From: Saprospiraceae bacterium
GTDB lineage: Bacteria; Bacteroidota; Bacteroidia; Chitinophagales; Saprospiraceae
NCBI GenBank assembly: GCA_019638385.1
Contig: JAHBTW010000001.1
Span: 1 to 64,000, forward strand
Length of the DNA: 64,000 nucleotides
Direction: 5' to 3'
Shown here: piece by piece, positions 29,458 to 37,455 of the stretch
Layout of the letters: every line of letters begins with the position of its first letter
How positions within the stretch are numbered: the stretch's first letter is position 1
The notes under the pieces: model-generated
Database searches by the model: none
What the model saw: only the letters and a program-made list of their open reading frames with translations
Told to the model about the DNA's origin: nothing
Position numbers and translations under genes: made by a program

Positions 29458-31309
29458 CGGGCAAACGGGGGGCAGCCGGCGGCGGAGGCGGCGCGGGCAA
29501 AACGCGCTCGCAGGCTTCTTCAAACAAATCATCCAAGGCATCGGGGCGGCAGGGCTTTAGTTCGTCCCACACAAACCCCTCCATGCGCAGGGCATTGTGA
29601 TCGGCCTGCCGCATAGGGTCCATTTTCGACTTGGGTTCCGACAGGAATTTGATGCGCTCTATCTGGTTATTACCGAAGTAAAGCACCATGTCGCTGCACA
29701 CCGTTTTGTTGACGCCGATGTAGCCGCCGGCATCGTCGCGGGCATAATACACCGATTCGGCATTGCCCGACACCTCCATGACGCGAAGCTCTTCCTCCTC
29801 AAAGCGGGCCGTGATGTTGCGGCCTTTTATCTGATTGAAAAAACGCTCGTCGGGCGAGTTGATGATGAAGGCGTTGGAGTGGAGGAAGATGCAGTCTATC
29901 TTGTTGTCGCGCAACTGCATATTGATGGTGTCGGCCATAAACTGGGTCGTATCCGACCACACCACGGGCGCCTGAAAAAAGCGGAAAATGCTGTCGGAAC
30001 TGCTGTAGCTGAGCGAATCGCAAATCGCCTGCAAATCGCTTTTGAAAACGCGTACGTCTTTGAAAGCCATGAGCAACCGGCTCGTATCGCCCTCAATGGT
30101 GTCAATACGAACAGACACTAAGGTGTCGGAAGTCATAAACAGCGTATCGCCTTCCAGCACAGACAACAGCAGCGGGCGGTTGTTGCGGCCGCCGGAGGCT
30201 TTGAGAAACCCCGTCTCCTGATTGTAGGCCGCCTGTTCGCAAAAAATGGAAAGCTGCGCGGTGGTGTCTTGCCAGGCTACATTCCCCACGGCAATGCCTA
30301 AGCCCTGTTCTTCATCGAAGTCCACGTCGTCGGCTTCCAGAATTTGCGGCGGATCGCTGATGCGGCTGCGCCCGCGGGTTTTGTAGGTTTTGTTTTTAGC
30401 ATCGTAAATAACTTCTTCGGAATTGATTTCCTGTTTGCCTTCGAGCAGCCGGGCATTGCCTTTGAGGAAGGTTTTGTCTTGCTTCTGGTCGTACTGTATG
30501 AGGTCGGCGGTGGCCTGCCGGTCGCCTTCCACAAACCAGGCATCGCCCTGGAGGGTGTGTATGTTGAAGCGCCCGTCGTAGCGGATGGTATCGGCAGTGG
30601 CTTTTTGATCGCCTCGCACAAACTGGGCATTTTGGTTGAATTCGGCAAAATTGGCTTCGGTGTCATAAAAGCCGCTTTCCGCAAAAACCTTCGACTCGCC
30701 GGTGGCAATGATAGTGGGGCCGAGAAAAAAGGCCGTTTTAGTTTCGGTGTTAAACTTCAGGGTATCCGCTTTGAGGCTGAATTCGGGGTCGGTCACTTCC
30801 ACTTTGTCGCGGAAATACACCACCTTTTGCTCTACAAAATAATACCCCCGGCGACTGGTGAGGCGGCTTTGGCCGTTGGTGAGCACGGCCCCGTCGGTGT
30901 AGGTGGCTAAGCGGGTGTTGAGGTCGTAATGCAGGCGTTTGGTGAAGAGCTTCTGTTGGCCGTTTACCAACACCACATTTCCAAACAAATCAGCCTCGCG
31001 GGTGTCGCCGTAATACACTAAGCTGTCGGCAAAAACGGCGGTCGTATCGCCCTGCTGAATGGTGATATTGCCGGAGGCGAACACCCGGTTTTTATCTTCA
31101 ATGATAGCCGAATCGCAGTACATGAACACGCTGTCCTGATGCAGTTGCACCTCACCGATCAACTTCTGTACGGTTTTACCCTTGAGTTGAGTAAAGGTCC
31201 ATACTTTCGCAAAGTCAATATCCACGGGGCTACCGTCTTTGCCGCTTTGGGCGGAAAGGATGCCCGGCAGGAGGAGCAAACAACAGGCGAGTAAAACCCT
31301 GTACGGCAT
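29408..31309 (-). CDS. OstA/LptA-like envelope protein
   Basis: 633 residues from the ATG at 31309 (MPYRVLLACCLLLLPG), which gives a clear signal peptide cleaved near LSAQS; the longer open frame upstream belongs to the neighbour. The protein is made of repeated beta-strand units such as FAESGFYDTEANFAEFNQNAQ and DSLVYYGDTREADLFGNVVL. These are typical of the OstA-like N-terminal (LptA/LptD jellyroll) fold that carries lipopolysaccharide to the outer membrane. Its C-terminal end is Pro/Arg-rich. It is 32 bases downstream of the gamma-carbonic-anhydrase-like gene and probably cotranscribed. It is not a full LptD barrel. Confidence 0.85.
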   Translation of the reverse strand: MPYRVLLACCLLLLPGILSAQSGKDGSPVDIDFAKVWTFTQLKGKTVQKLIGEVQLHQDSVFMYCDSAIIEDKNRVFASGNITIQQGDTTAVFADSLVYYGDTREADLFGNVVLVNGQQKLFTKRLHYDLNTRLATYTDGAVLTNGQSRLTSRRGYYFVEQKVVYFRDKVEVTDPEFSLKADTLKFNTETKTAFFLGPTIIATGESKVFAESGFYDTEANFAEFNQNAQFVRGDQKATADTIRYDGRFNIHTLQGDAWFVEGDRQATADLIQYDQKQDKTFLKGNARLLEGKQEINSEEVIYDAKNKTYKTRGRSRISDPPQILEADDVDFDEEQGLGIAVGNVAWQDTTAQLSIFCEQAAYNQETGFLKASGGRNNRPLLLSVLEGDTLFMTSDTLVSVRIDTIEGDTSRLLMAFKDVRVFKSDLQAICDSLSYSSSDSIFRFFQAPVVWSDTTQFMADTINMQLRDNKIDCIFLHSNAFIINSPDERFFNQIKGRNITARFEEEELRVMEVSGNAESVYYARDDAGGYIGVNKTVCSDMVLYFGNNQIERIKFLSEPKSKMDPMRQADHNALRMEGFVWDELKPCRPDALDDLFEEACERVLPAPPPPPAAPRLPVIEGDAPVQPRALRRE

Positions 31310-31341
31310 CGTATGTGCTTCTTTCAAGTTCGTTTTCTTTA

Positions 31342-31941
31342 TCAGTTCTTTTTGGAAATCGCTTTCCAGGTTTGGTACAATGTTTCCTGCGGCGGCCGGT
31401 CGGCGGGTATTTCGCGCAGCGGTTCGCAGGGTTCGAGGGAGGTGCGGCACTCGTCGGGCAATGCCTGATAAAGGCGCGTTCCTTCGGTTTTCCAGGCGAG
31501 CATTTCGTCGCTCACCGTTTTTACAATGCGACCGGGATTGCCGGCCACGACGCTCCGGGGCGGAATTTTTTCCCCGGCCTTGATAAAACACATGGCCCCT
31601 ACGATGCACTCGTCGCCTATTTCTACTTCATCCATGATGACGGCATTCATGCCCACCAAAGCATTTCGCCCGATCGTGGCGCCATGCACAACGGCGCCGT
31701 GGCCGATGTGTGCGCCCGCTTTGAGGCGCACGGTGATGCCGGGAAACATATGAACTGTGCAGTTTTCCTGCACATTGCAGCCGTCTTCGATCACAATTTC
31801 ACCCCAATCGCCGCGTATCGCCGCTCCCGGCCCGATGTAAACGTCGCGACCGATGATGACATTGCCGGTGACGGCAGCCTGCGGATGCACAAACGCCGAT
31901 TCGTGTACCACCGGACGAAATCCTTTAAATGCATAGAACAT
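31342..31941 (-). CDS. Gamma-carbonic-anhydrase-like hexapeptide protein
   Basis: 199 residues from the ATG at 31941 (MFYAFKGFRPVVHESA). It has left-handed parallel beta-helix hexapeptide repeats (VTGNVIIGRDVYIGPGAAIRGD, split over residues about 22-45; ATIGRNALVGMNAVIMDEVEIG) and histidines in VHMFPG and HIGHGAVVHG that fit zinc ligands of the gamma-CA/PaaY/YrdA family. Members hydrate CO2 or act on thioesters; the substrate is unknown here. It is upstream of the OstA gene on the same strand. Confidence 0.88.
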   Translation of the reverse strand: MFYAFKGFRPVVHESAFVHPQAAVTGNVIIGRDVYIGPGAAIRGDWGEIVIEDGCNVQENCTVHMFPGITVRLKAGAHIGHGAVVHGATIGRNALVGMNAVIMDEVEIGDECIVGAMCFIKAGEKIPPRSVVAGNPGRIVKTVSDEMLAWKTEGTRLYQALPDECRTSLEPCEPLREIPADRPPQETLYQTWKAISKKN

Positions 31942-31972
31942 AGCGACGCGTTTTGCGGCAAAATTCGGAATA

Positions 31973-32920
31973 TTGGGCCGGGTTGTGTATCGGAATACAG
32001 CCGGCGCCGTTATTTTCTTGTCGAAAACCGCAAAAGCTTTGGCACAGTTCAACTGGTCTTATCTCAGCGCCACCGGGCAACAGTATATCGTCGGCTTGTA
32101 TCACGGCCCCGAAAGCGGGCATTTGGTGGTGTATTGCAACAACGACATTGTGGCCATTGATTTCAATGTGGCTGCCGATGCCCGATACCCGTTTTTTATC
32201 GAGGAAGACCTTTGCGAAATCCGCATAGAGCGGCGGGGCGACGCGCTGCAATATTTTTTTGAGAGCAATGAGGAAATTGATACGCCGCTCAACCGCCACC
32301 GCCGGGAGCGCAAACGCAAAGACCGGCAGCTCTTGCGAGCCTTGATCGCGGGCACGGTTTTGTTCATTGCCATACTGGTCGTAGCCGTGTTGAGCATACA
32401 AAAATCGGAAGACGAACGCGCGATGGAGGTTGTGCGGCAAGGCGGCGGAGCGCCCGCAATCGGGAGAGTCGCTTTCGATCCCGAAGAAACCGATCCGGAA
32501 TGGGCCAATTTCTGGTACTCAGAGGGCGGCAGCGTTCGTCAGGGCAAAACGCCTGTTCCGCCCGGTCGTCGCCTGCCAAACGGCATGACGCTGGAGCCGG
32601 GCGACGAATTTGCCGTTTATTATCATTCCATTCGAACCCACATCGCCATGATTGACTTTGACAGTCCCACGCCGGAGCAAACGGAACGTTACCGGCGGCG
32701 CGTCCTGGCTGAACACTTGCGGTTACACCCCGAACTGCAGGAAAAAGAAGCCGTTTGCCTGCTGGGCATTGCGTTTGAAATCAGGCAATTGGATGGCTAT
32801 GCCGATTTCTATTGGCAAACAGCCGAACCGCAACAAAACCCGCAACACAACGCCAATTCTTATTATCGCCTCGTACGCGACACTTCCTTTGTCAGGCGCT
32901 TTCGCGAACAATGCCGGTGA
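31973..32920 (+). CDS. Single-pass membrane protein, hypothetical
   Basis: Up to 315 residues. No ATG is available before the membrane segment, so the start must be TTG (31973) or GTG (31985), and the exact start is uncertain. The first 105 residues are a small beta-rich domain (GQQYIVGLYHGPESGHLVVYC). Residues 110-120 are highly basic, 121-142 form a transmembrane segment, and the remaining 170 residues form a mixed domain. I do not know the family. The gene is divergent from the gamma-CA-like gene with about 30 bases between starts, so promoters must overlap or lie inside one of the genes. Confidence 0.65.
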   Translation: MGRVVYRNTAGAVIFLSKTAKALAQFNWSYLSATGQQYIVGLYHGPESGHLVVYCNNDIVAIDFNVAADARYPFFIEEDLCEIRIERRGDALQYFFESNEEIDTPLNRHRRERKRKDRQLLRALIAGTVLFIAILVVAVLSIQKSEDERAMEVVRQGGGAPAIGRVAFDPEETDPEWANFWYSEGGSVRQGKTPVPPGRRLPNGMTLEPGDEFAVYYHSIRTHIAMIDFDSPTPEQTERYRRRVLAEHLRLHPELQEKEAVCLLGIAFEIRQLDGYADFYWQTAEPQQNPQHNANSYYRLVRDTSFVRRFREQCR

Positions 32921-32942
32921 GCGCAAACTTGAAACTTTGTTG

Positions 32943-32950
32943 TAGCTTTG
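32943..32950 (+). promoter_or_regulatory. Predicted -7 box before the zinc-ribbon lipoprotein
   Basis: TAGCTTTG fits TAnnTTTG exactly and is 20 bases before the ATG at 32971, a usual distance for Bacteroidota genes. The -33 element is not clear. Confidence 0.55.
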
Positions 32951-32970
32951 CAGCAAAAAATAACTTGAAC

Positions 32971-33447
32971 ATGAAATCTGCGATTATTTTAACGGTTGCC
33001 TTTGCGGCATTTTTATTCACTGCTTGCTCCAACGACGGTTCTTCCAAGAAGGCGGATGGAGACACTTCCACAGCTACTACTCCTGCGCTCAACAACACGG
33101 TGGCCACCGGCGCTGTGATGCACTACATCTGCCCCAAGAATTGTGCGGGCAGTGGTGGAGACGCTGCGGGTACCTGCCCGGTATGCGGCTCTGAATACAC
33201 GCACAACGACGCCTACCACAACCAACCGGCGCCTCCTCCCGGAGCCGCTCCTGCTGCAGGTCCGCTTAGCGACCCGGCATCTCCTGTCATCACGCCGCCT
33301 GCTCCGACTGCCACCGAACCGGCTCAAAATGCGGCAGGGGTGTTTCACTACACTTGTAGCAAAGGTTGCGCCGGCGGCTCCGGCACGGCCGGAACTTGCG
33401 CCAAGTGCGGCGGAGAGTTGGCGCACAATGCGGCCTATCACCAGTAA
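32971..33447 (+). CDS. Lipoprotein with two zinc-ribbon repeats
   Basis: 158 residues from the ATG at 32971. The signal peptide ends in the lipobox FTACSN, so the protein should be a lipoprotein. The mature part holds two copies of one module: HYICPKNCAGSGG..CPVCGSEYTHNDAYH (residues about 50-83) and HYTCSKGCAGGSG..CAKCGGELAHNAAYH (about 123-156). They are joined by a Pro/Ala-rich linker. Each module has four Cys plus His residues like small heavy-metal or zinc-binding ribbons. It probably binds or senses metal in the envelope. It is followed by the SCP2 gene. Confidence 0.78.
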   Translation: MKSAIILTVAFAAFLFTACSNDGSSKKADGDTSTATTPALNNTVATGAVMHYICPKNCAGSGGDAAGTCPVCGSEYTHNDAYHNQPAPPPGAAPAAGPLSDPASPVITPPAPTATEPAQNAAGVFHYTCSKGCAGGSGTAGTCAKCGGELAHNAAYHQ

Positions 33448-33478
33448 GATTTTTTGAAAACCCAAATTGCCACCAAAC

Positions 33479-33778
33479 ATGAGTTTTTCCTCTGTTCTAT
33501 CCGACATACAAGGTCGGGCAGCCAATGCTTCGCCCATCGGTTCCAGTATTAAATTCGATTTCGGCGACGAACAACGCATCTACATTGACGGCACGGGCGA
33601 AAATAATATCGTGACCGAGGATGACAAAGACGCCGCCGCGCTGGTGCTCATGAAATTGGAAGACATGGAAGCTCTGCTCGCCGGGAAATTGAACCCGATG
33701 ATGGCCTTCATGAGCGGAAAATTGAAAGTGAAAGGCGACATGGGCGTCGCAATGAAGTTGCAGAGCTTTTTGGGCTGA
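33479..33778 (+). CDS. SCP2 sterol-binding-like protein
   Basis: 99 residues from the ATG at 33479 (MSFSSVLSDIQGRA). It resembles the SCP2 fold: FDFGDEQRIYIDGTGENN, then ALVLMKLEDMEALLAGKLNPMMAFMSGKLKVKGD, with the typical conserved KGD end. SCP2-like proteins bind lipids or other hydrophobic molecules; no enzyme is attached. It lies 31 bases after the zinc-ribbon gene and is followed by a strong hairpin. The cellular role in Bacteroidota is not known to me. Confidence 0.85.
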   Translation: MSFSSVLSDIQGRAANASPIGSSIKFDFGDEQRIYIDGTGENNIVTEDDKDAAALVLMKLEDMEALLAGKLNPMMAFMSGKLKVKGDMGVAMKLQSFLG

Positions 33779-33780
33779 TT

Positions 33781-33814
33781 ATACCGGGCGCTGCTGGATA
33801 GCAGCGCCCGGTAT
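33781..33814 (+). terminator. Perfect 15-bp hairpin after SCP2 gene
   Basis: ATACCGGGCGCTGCT (33781-33795) and its exact reverse complement (33800-33814) flank a 4-base loop (GGAT), beginning 2 bases after the stop codon. There is no T-run, so it may be a terminator, an mRNA-stabilising hairpin, or both. Confidence 0.6.
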
Positions 33815-33863
33815 GACAAAATTGGCTTCGCACCTAACGGTGCGAGGTATAAATTTCCTGACC

Positions 33864-35192
33864 ATGACCTACTCCCTTCCCTGCCGGAACGCCATGGCTT
33901 CCGCTATCTTGGTATTGTCCATTTTTAGTTCGGTGTTTGCCGGCGGGTGCCGCAAGGAGCCCCTGGCTGAACCGGGCTGCGACCCCTCGTTGCTGCCGGT
34001 GGTATTTGTCCACGGCTTTTTGGCATCGGGCGATACTTATGCGGAGCAGGCCATGCGCTTCAGTTCCAATCGCAATTGTGCCGATCGGCTCTATGCTTTC
34101 GACTGGAATACGCTTGCAGGGCAGGGAGCGGCGGTGGCTCAACTTGATGCATTCATAGATCGCGTGCTGGCTTCCACCGGCGCCGCCAAAGTCAACCTCG
34201 TCGGCCATTCCGCCGGGGGAGGCTTGTGCTATTCCTACCTCGCTGATGCCGCACGGGCTGCCAAGGTGGCGCATTATGCCCACCTCGGCAGCGGTGTGCA
34301 AAGCAAAGCCGCCGGCCCCGACGGGGAAGTTCCGACGCTCAATTTGTATTCAGATGGAGACCGGGTAGTAACCGGCGGAGATATTGCCGGAGCGACCAAC
34401 CAACGCTTTGCCGATCTCGACCATTATCAGATTGCTACTGCGCCGGAGGTCTTTTCGGCTATGTTTGCCTTTTTTAATGAAGGCCGTTTGCCCCAAACCA
34501 CCGCAATCAAAGAAGAAGACAACGTTGAGCTGTCGGGTAGGGTAGTGACCCTCGGCGAAAATGCGCCGCAGGTCGGCGCCGTCATTGAAATTTATGAGGT
34601 GAATCCGGCCGACGGCCGACGTCGCAGCGCTCAACCGGATGCCACGCTGACCGCAGATTCGGCGGGCAACTGGGGCCCCTGGAAATCAAAAACGGGTGCG
34701 CAATACGAGTTTTTTGTGCGTACGGCCACTATCGGCGACCGCCCCATTCACTACTACCGGGAGCGCTTCGTTCGCTCCAATACGATGGTGTATCTGCGCA
34801 CTTTTCCGGGGCCGAATTCATTGGCCGGGCTGCTGTTGGCGGGTATTCCCAAAAACGACAACCAAAGCGTGCTGGCGGTTTTCAGCGCCAACCGCGCCGT
34901 GATTCATCAGCGCGACGCCCTGAGTGCCGACGGCTACGATCTCGCTACCGCCACACTGACGCCGGCTTCCAAAACCGTCATTGCTATGTTTCTGTACGAT
35001 GGCGGCGACGGCCAAACCGGCGGAACCGTTCACGGTAACTTTGCCTTCCTGCAATCCTTTCTCACCGGAGTAGATTATTTTATTCCAACAGCCGCGCCGG
35101 CTTCGGTGCATTTGCAGTACAACGGCCGCTCCCTTCATGTACCCAATTGGAAATCGGACAGCGAGGGCGTTAGTGTGGCGGTGTTTGATTGA
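33864..35192 (+). CDS. Lipase-like alpha/beta hydrolase lipoprotein
   Basis: 442 residues from the ATG at 33864 (MTYSLPCRNAM); the signal ends at a lipobox-like GGC (SVFAGGCRKEP), so it is probably lipid-anchored. The hydrolase fold has an oxyanion-type VVFVHGFLASG and the nucleophile elbow GHSAGGG (LVGHSAGGGLCYSYL). A catalytic aspartate and histidine are likely in LNLYSDGDRVV and DLDHYQIATAPEVF. The C-terminal 200 residues add a beta-sandwich with GRVVTLGENAPQVGAVIEIYE. The family is lipase/esterase-like; the substrate is unknown. Confidence 0.85.
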   Translation: MTYSLPCRNAMASAILVLSIFSSVFAGGCRKEPLAEPGCDPSLLPVVFVHGFLASGDTYAEQAMRFSSNRNCADRLYAFDWNTLAGQGAAVAQLDAFIDRVLASTGAAKVNLVGHSAGGGLCYSYLADAARAAKVAHYAHLGSGVQSKAAGPDGEVPTLNLYSDGDRVVTGGDIAGATNQRFADLDHYQIATAPEVFSAMFAFFNEGRLPQTTAIKEEDNVELSGRVVTLGENAPQVGAVIEIYEVNPADGRRRSAQPDATLTADSAGNWGPWKSKTGAQYEFFVRTATIGDRPIHYYRERFVRSNTMVYLRTFPGPNSLAGLLLAGIPKNDNQSVLAVFSANRAVIHQRDALSADGYDLATATLTPASKTVIAMFLYDGGDGQTGGTVHGNFAFLQSFLTGVDYFIPTAAPASVHLQYNGRSLHVPNWKSDSEGVSVAVFD

Positions 35193-35212
35193 GTTTTTAG
35201 CTGCGAGTTTTT

Positions 35213-35259
35213 AGCTTCGAACTTCGAGTACTAACAAGTTAGACTCATAGCTCGAAGCT
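35213..35259. repeat. Inverted repeat with AGCTTCGA arms
   Basis: AGCTTCGA at 35213-35220 and TCGAAGCT at 35252-35259 are perfect inverted arms around 31 bases. The nearby GAGTTTTTAGCT-like units repeat too. It lies between two convergent genes and looks like a common Bacteroidota intergenic repeat. Confidence 0.4.
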
Positions 35260-35278
35260 CACGGCTCACAGCTTGCCA

Positions 35279-36775
35279 TTACCTGAACTTATAACACTTC
35301 GGCTCGCCGTTTTTCACCGGCGCGCGCGCGGCTCGCATGTTGCGGGCGCCGCTTCCCCGGCGGGGGTCTTTGCCGTCAGAGCTTGCCGTCTGTGTACGAA
35401 AAGGTTGGATTTTTAGTGCAAAATAGAAATCGGTTCCGTTGAAATCGGAGCGCGTCACCAAACTGCCGATGCGATCGGTACCTAAGGTGAGAAAACCGAC
35501 GCGGCCGGCAAGGCCCACTTGCATCCGGTTGCCGTGATACAACGACACCGGCATGGCAAACTCCACCCAGCGACTCTCGAAGCGGGGCGTGAGTGCAACC
35601 AAACTCCCTCTTGCCATTCTGTTTCTGCCCAGCGGCACGCCCATCACCGTTATGGCATTGAGGAAAAAACCCCGCCCCAGATTGCGATCTACCTGAAGGC
35701 TCACCGCGCCCGGCAGCCATATTCCGAAGCGACTGTCTTTTTGTGACGCTGTGGTCGTGCCGAGGGTTTGAAGACTAAACAGCTCCAACATTCCCTCCAA
35801 TTGCTCCGGCATTTGAAAATCATTATAGGATTCAAATCCGATGACTCTTTCTGTATCTGCTTTCACTTCGTGAAGGCGTGCGTTATTGTTGAATTGCAGC
35901 CTGCCGATGTCCAATATACTGAATCCGATGCGCCAGGTATAATCGGCTTCGTCGCCGATGAGCCAGGTGGCGCCGATGTCAAAGGCGAAACCGCTTCCAT
36001 TGCGCACCGGGCGCCGGCTATCGGGGCTGAGGTTGGAGCTTGTGTGACCGTATTCAAAATGCACCGGCGTGCCGGCAAGCGAATCGCCGGGCAGTTTGGC
36101 TAAGTTGATCGTGCCGACATTGTTAAAAAATATCCCCTCGTAACCTTGCAAATAACGGGCACTGATGCCGATGCCCGTTTTGCCGCTTGCGGTGGGAGTT
36201 TGGTACAAATAGTTGATGCCCAATTCGCCCCAAGCAGCCATCGCCATTTTGAAAGGCTTGGTTTCAAAGGTTTCATAAAAGGGCCGGTTGAAATATTGAT
36301 AATAACTGAGCGGATTGCTGACCCCGAAACCGGAGGCGTGAAATCGGGCACGGGTAAAAAGTCCAACGGCGTGTTGCTCGCCCAGGCGTACATAAAAGGC
36401 CGGTCCGACGAGGCCGGTAGCGCCGGTGGCATAGCGCTTTCTTCCGTCGGCGTAGAAATCTTGTACGATGCTACCGGCCGGCGGCGGCGTTTCTTTGTCG
36501 TAGTCGGGGCCGAAGGCGAAATTTAATTGGGAGGGCTTTCGGGCCAGGTCGGTGAGGCGGGTGTTTTGAAGAAAGGCATAGTTGTTGTCGAAGAAAAAGG
36601 CGCCTTCCGCGAGGTTGATGTCCCAGTTGAAAGGAGTGGAAGTATGAGCGGAAGGATTGAGAAACCAGCCGTTTATGCCGGCAAAATTGCCGGTTCGCAA
36701 GCCGAGTTGTTCCTGCGCCTGAAGGCTAAGTCCAGACAGAAACAAAAAAAAGACAAGTGTCCGGTAGGATTTCAT
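35279..36775 (-). CDS. DUF5723-type outer-membrane protein
   Basis: 498 residues with an N-terminal signal (LVFFLFLSGLSLQAQEQ). It resembles the DUF5723 barrel family: NFAGINGWFLNPSAHTST at the start of the mature part, then alternating strands of about 10 residues and many aromatic turns across 450 residues. The C-terminus ends in a basic tail (ARAPVKNGEPKCYKFR), which is unusual for a barrel that normally ends in an aromatic residue. The function is unknown; it is probably an integral outer-membrane protein. A -7 box is seen 75 bases before the start. Confidence 0.8.
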   Translation of the reverse strand: MKSYRTLVFFLFLSGLSLQAQEQLGLRTGNFAGINGWFLNPSAHTSTPFNWDINLAEGAFFFDNNYAFLQNTRLTDLARKPSQLNFAFGPDYDKETPPPAGSIVQDFYADGRKRYATGATGLVGPAFYVRLGEQHAVGLFTRARFHASGFGVSNPLSYYQYFNRPFYETFETKPFKMAMAAWGELGINYLYQTPTASGKTGIGISARYLQGYEGIFFNNVGTINLAKLPGDSLAGTPVHFEYGHTSSNLSPDSRRPVRNGSGFAFDIGATWLIGDEADYTWRIGFSILDIGRLQFNNNARLHEVKADTERVIGFESYNDFQMPEQLEGMLELFSLQTLGTTTASQKDSRFGIWLPGAVSLQVDRNLGRGFFLNAITVMGVPLGRNRMARGSLVALTPRFESRWVEFAMPVSLYHGNRMQVGLAGRVGFLTLGTDRIGSLVTRSDFNGTDFYFALKIQPFRTQTASSDGKDPRRGSGARNMRAARAPVKNGEPKCYKFR

Positions 36776-36849
36776 TGTGATAGTTGCTTAAATGTTTTTG
36801 GGAAAAAAATCCCACATCGGCCACAGGGCCGGCAGTGAGATAAGCATTG

Positions 36850-36857
36850 CAAAATTA
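36850..36857 (-). promoter_or_regulatory. Predicted -7 box of the DUF5723 gene
   Basis: On the minus strand TAATTTTG fits TAnnTTTG exactly, 74 bases before the ATG. No clear -33 element was found. Confidence 0.45.
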
Positions 36858-36911
36858 CACAATATTGCCGCCGTCGGAGGCGGGACGGATTTAGATTAGA
36901 ATACGGTAGTC

Positions 36912-37274
36912 TTAGTTGAGTAACCGGACGAAATGAGGGAGAAAAATAATGCACCCGATAACGGCGGAAACTGCCGCCGCAATCAATACGGCTGCCGCTG
37001 CGGCATCTTTAGCCTTGCCGGCGAGCGGATGCATATCGGGCGATGCGAGATCGGTAAGGTACTCTATGGCAGTATTGAAGACTTCGGCGAGGAGCACCAT
37101 CCCGATAGCGAGGGCCACCATGCACCATTCAACCGCCGTGATTTTAAAAAACAAACCCAGACATATAGCCGCTGCCGCCGCTGCCGCATGGATGCGCATA
37201 TTGGCTTGCGTGCGAAACACATCAGCCAGCCCGTTGAAGGCATATCGAAAGGTCTGTATTCTTTTTCGGATCAT
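36912..37274 (-). CDS. dgkA: Diacylglycerol/undecaprenol kinase
   Basis: 120 residues, the usual size. It is an inner-membrane kinase that phosphorylates diacylglycerol or undecaprenol with ATP, so it supports lipid recycling for the cell envelope. The family motifs EVFNTAIEYLTDL and AGKAKDAAAAAVL are present, and there are three hydrophobic segments. It lies between the barrel gene and a predicted small RNA on the opposite strand, with no partner in an operon. Confidence 0.92.
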   Translation of the reverse strand: MIRKRIQTFRYAFNGLADVFRTQANMRIHAAAAAAAICLGLFFKITAVEWCMVALAIGMVLLAEVFNTAIEYLTDLASPDMHPLAGKAKDAAAAAVLIAAAVSAVIGCIIFLPHFVRLLN

Positions 37275-37341
37275 ATCTTATGCTGACAAAAGTCACTCCG
37301 CCCGGTGATGCAAGTCATGTTTTTGGGGGTAGTTTCGGCTT

Positions 37342-37349
37342 TACCTTTG
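37342..37349 (+). promoter_or_regulatory. Predicted promoter of a small RNA
   Basis: TACCTTTG fits TAnnTTTG exactly and TTTG at 37322-37325 lies 16 bases upstream, slightly shorter than the usual spacing. It is followed by a hairpin and an intrinsic terminator but no gene. Confidence 0.45.
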
Positions 37350-37356
37350 GGGTGAT

Positions 37357-37447
37357 TCTTAGAAGATTCCGAAAGGAATCTAAGATATCATGGTCAATTG
37401 GGTGTTCAATCGTTTTGGAGCCGGGTGATTTAATCCCGGCTTTTTTT
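37357..37447 (+). ncRNA. Candidate small RNA with intrinsic terminator
   Basis: A transcript of about 90 nt is predicted from just after the -7 box (37349) to the T-run at 37441-37447. It holds the hairpin AGATTCC-GAAA-GGAATCT (37364-37381), capped by a GNRA tetraloop. The end is the terminator AGCCGGG (37419-37425), loop of 9, CCCGGCT (37435-37441) and T-run. No protein frame of note is in it, and I do not match it to a known RNA family. The terminator lies 10 bases before the convergent porE-like stop, so it could also simply end an unknown plus-strand transcript. Confidence 0.5.
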
Positions 37448-37455
37448 ATGCCCTT

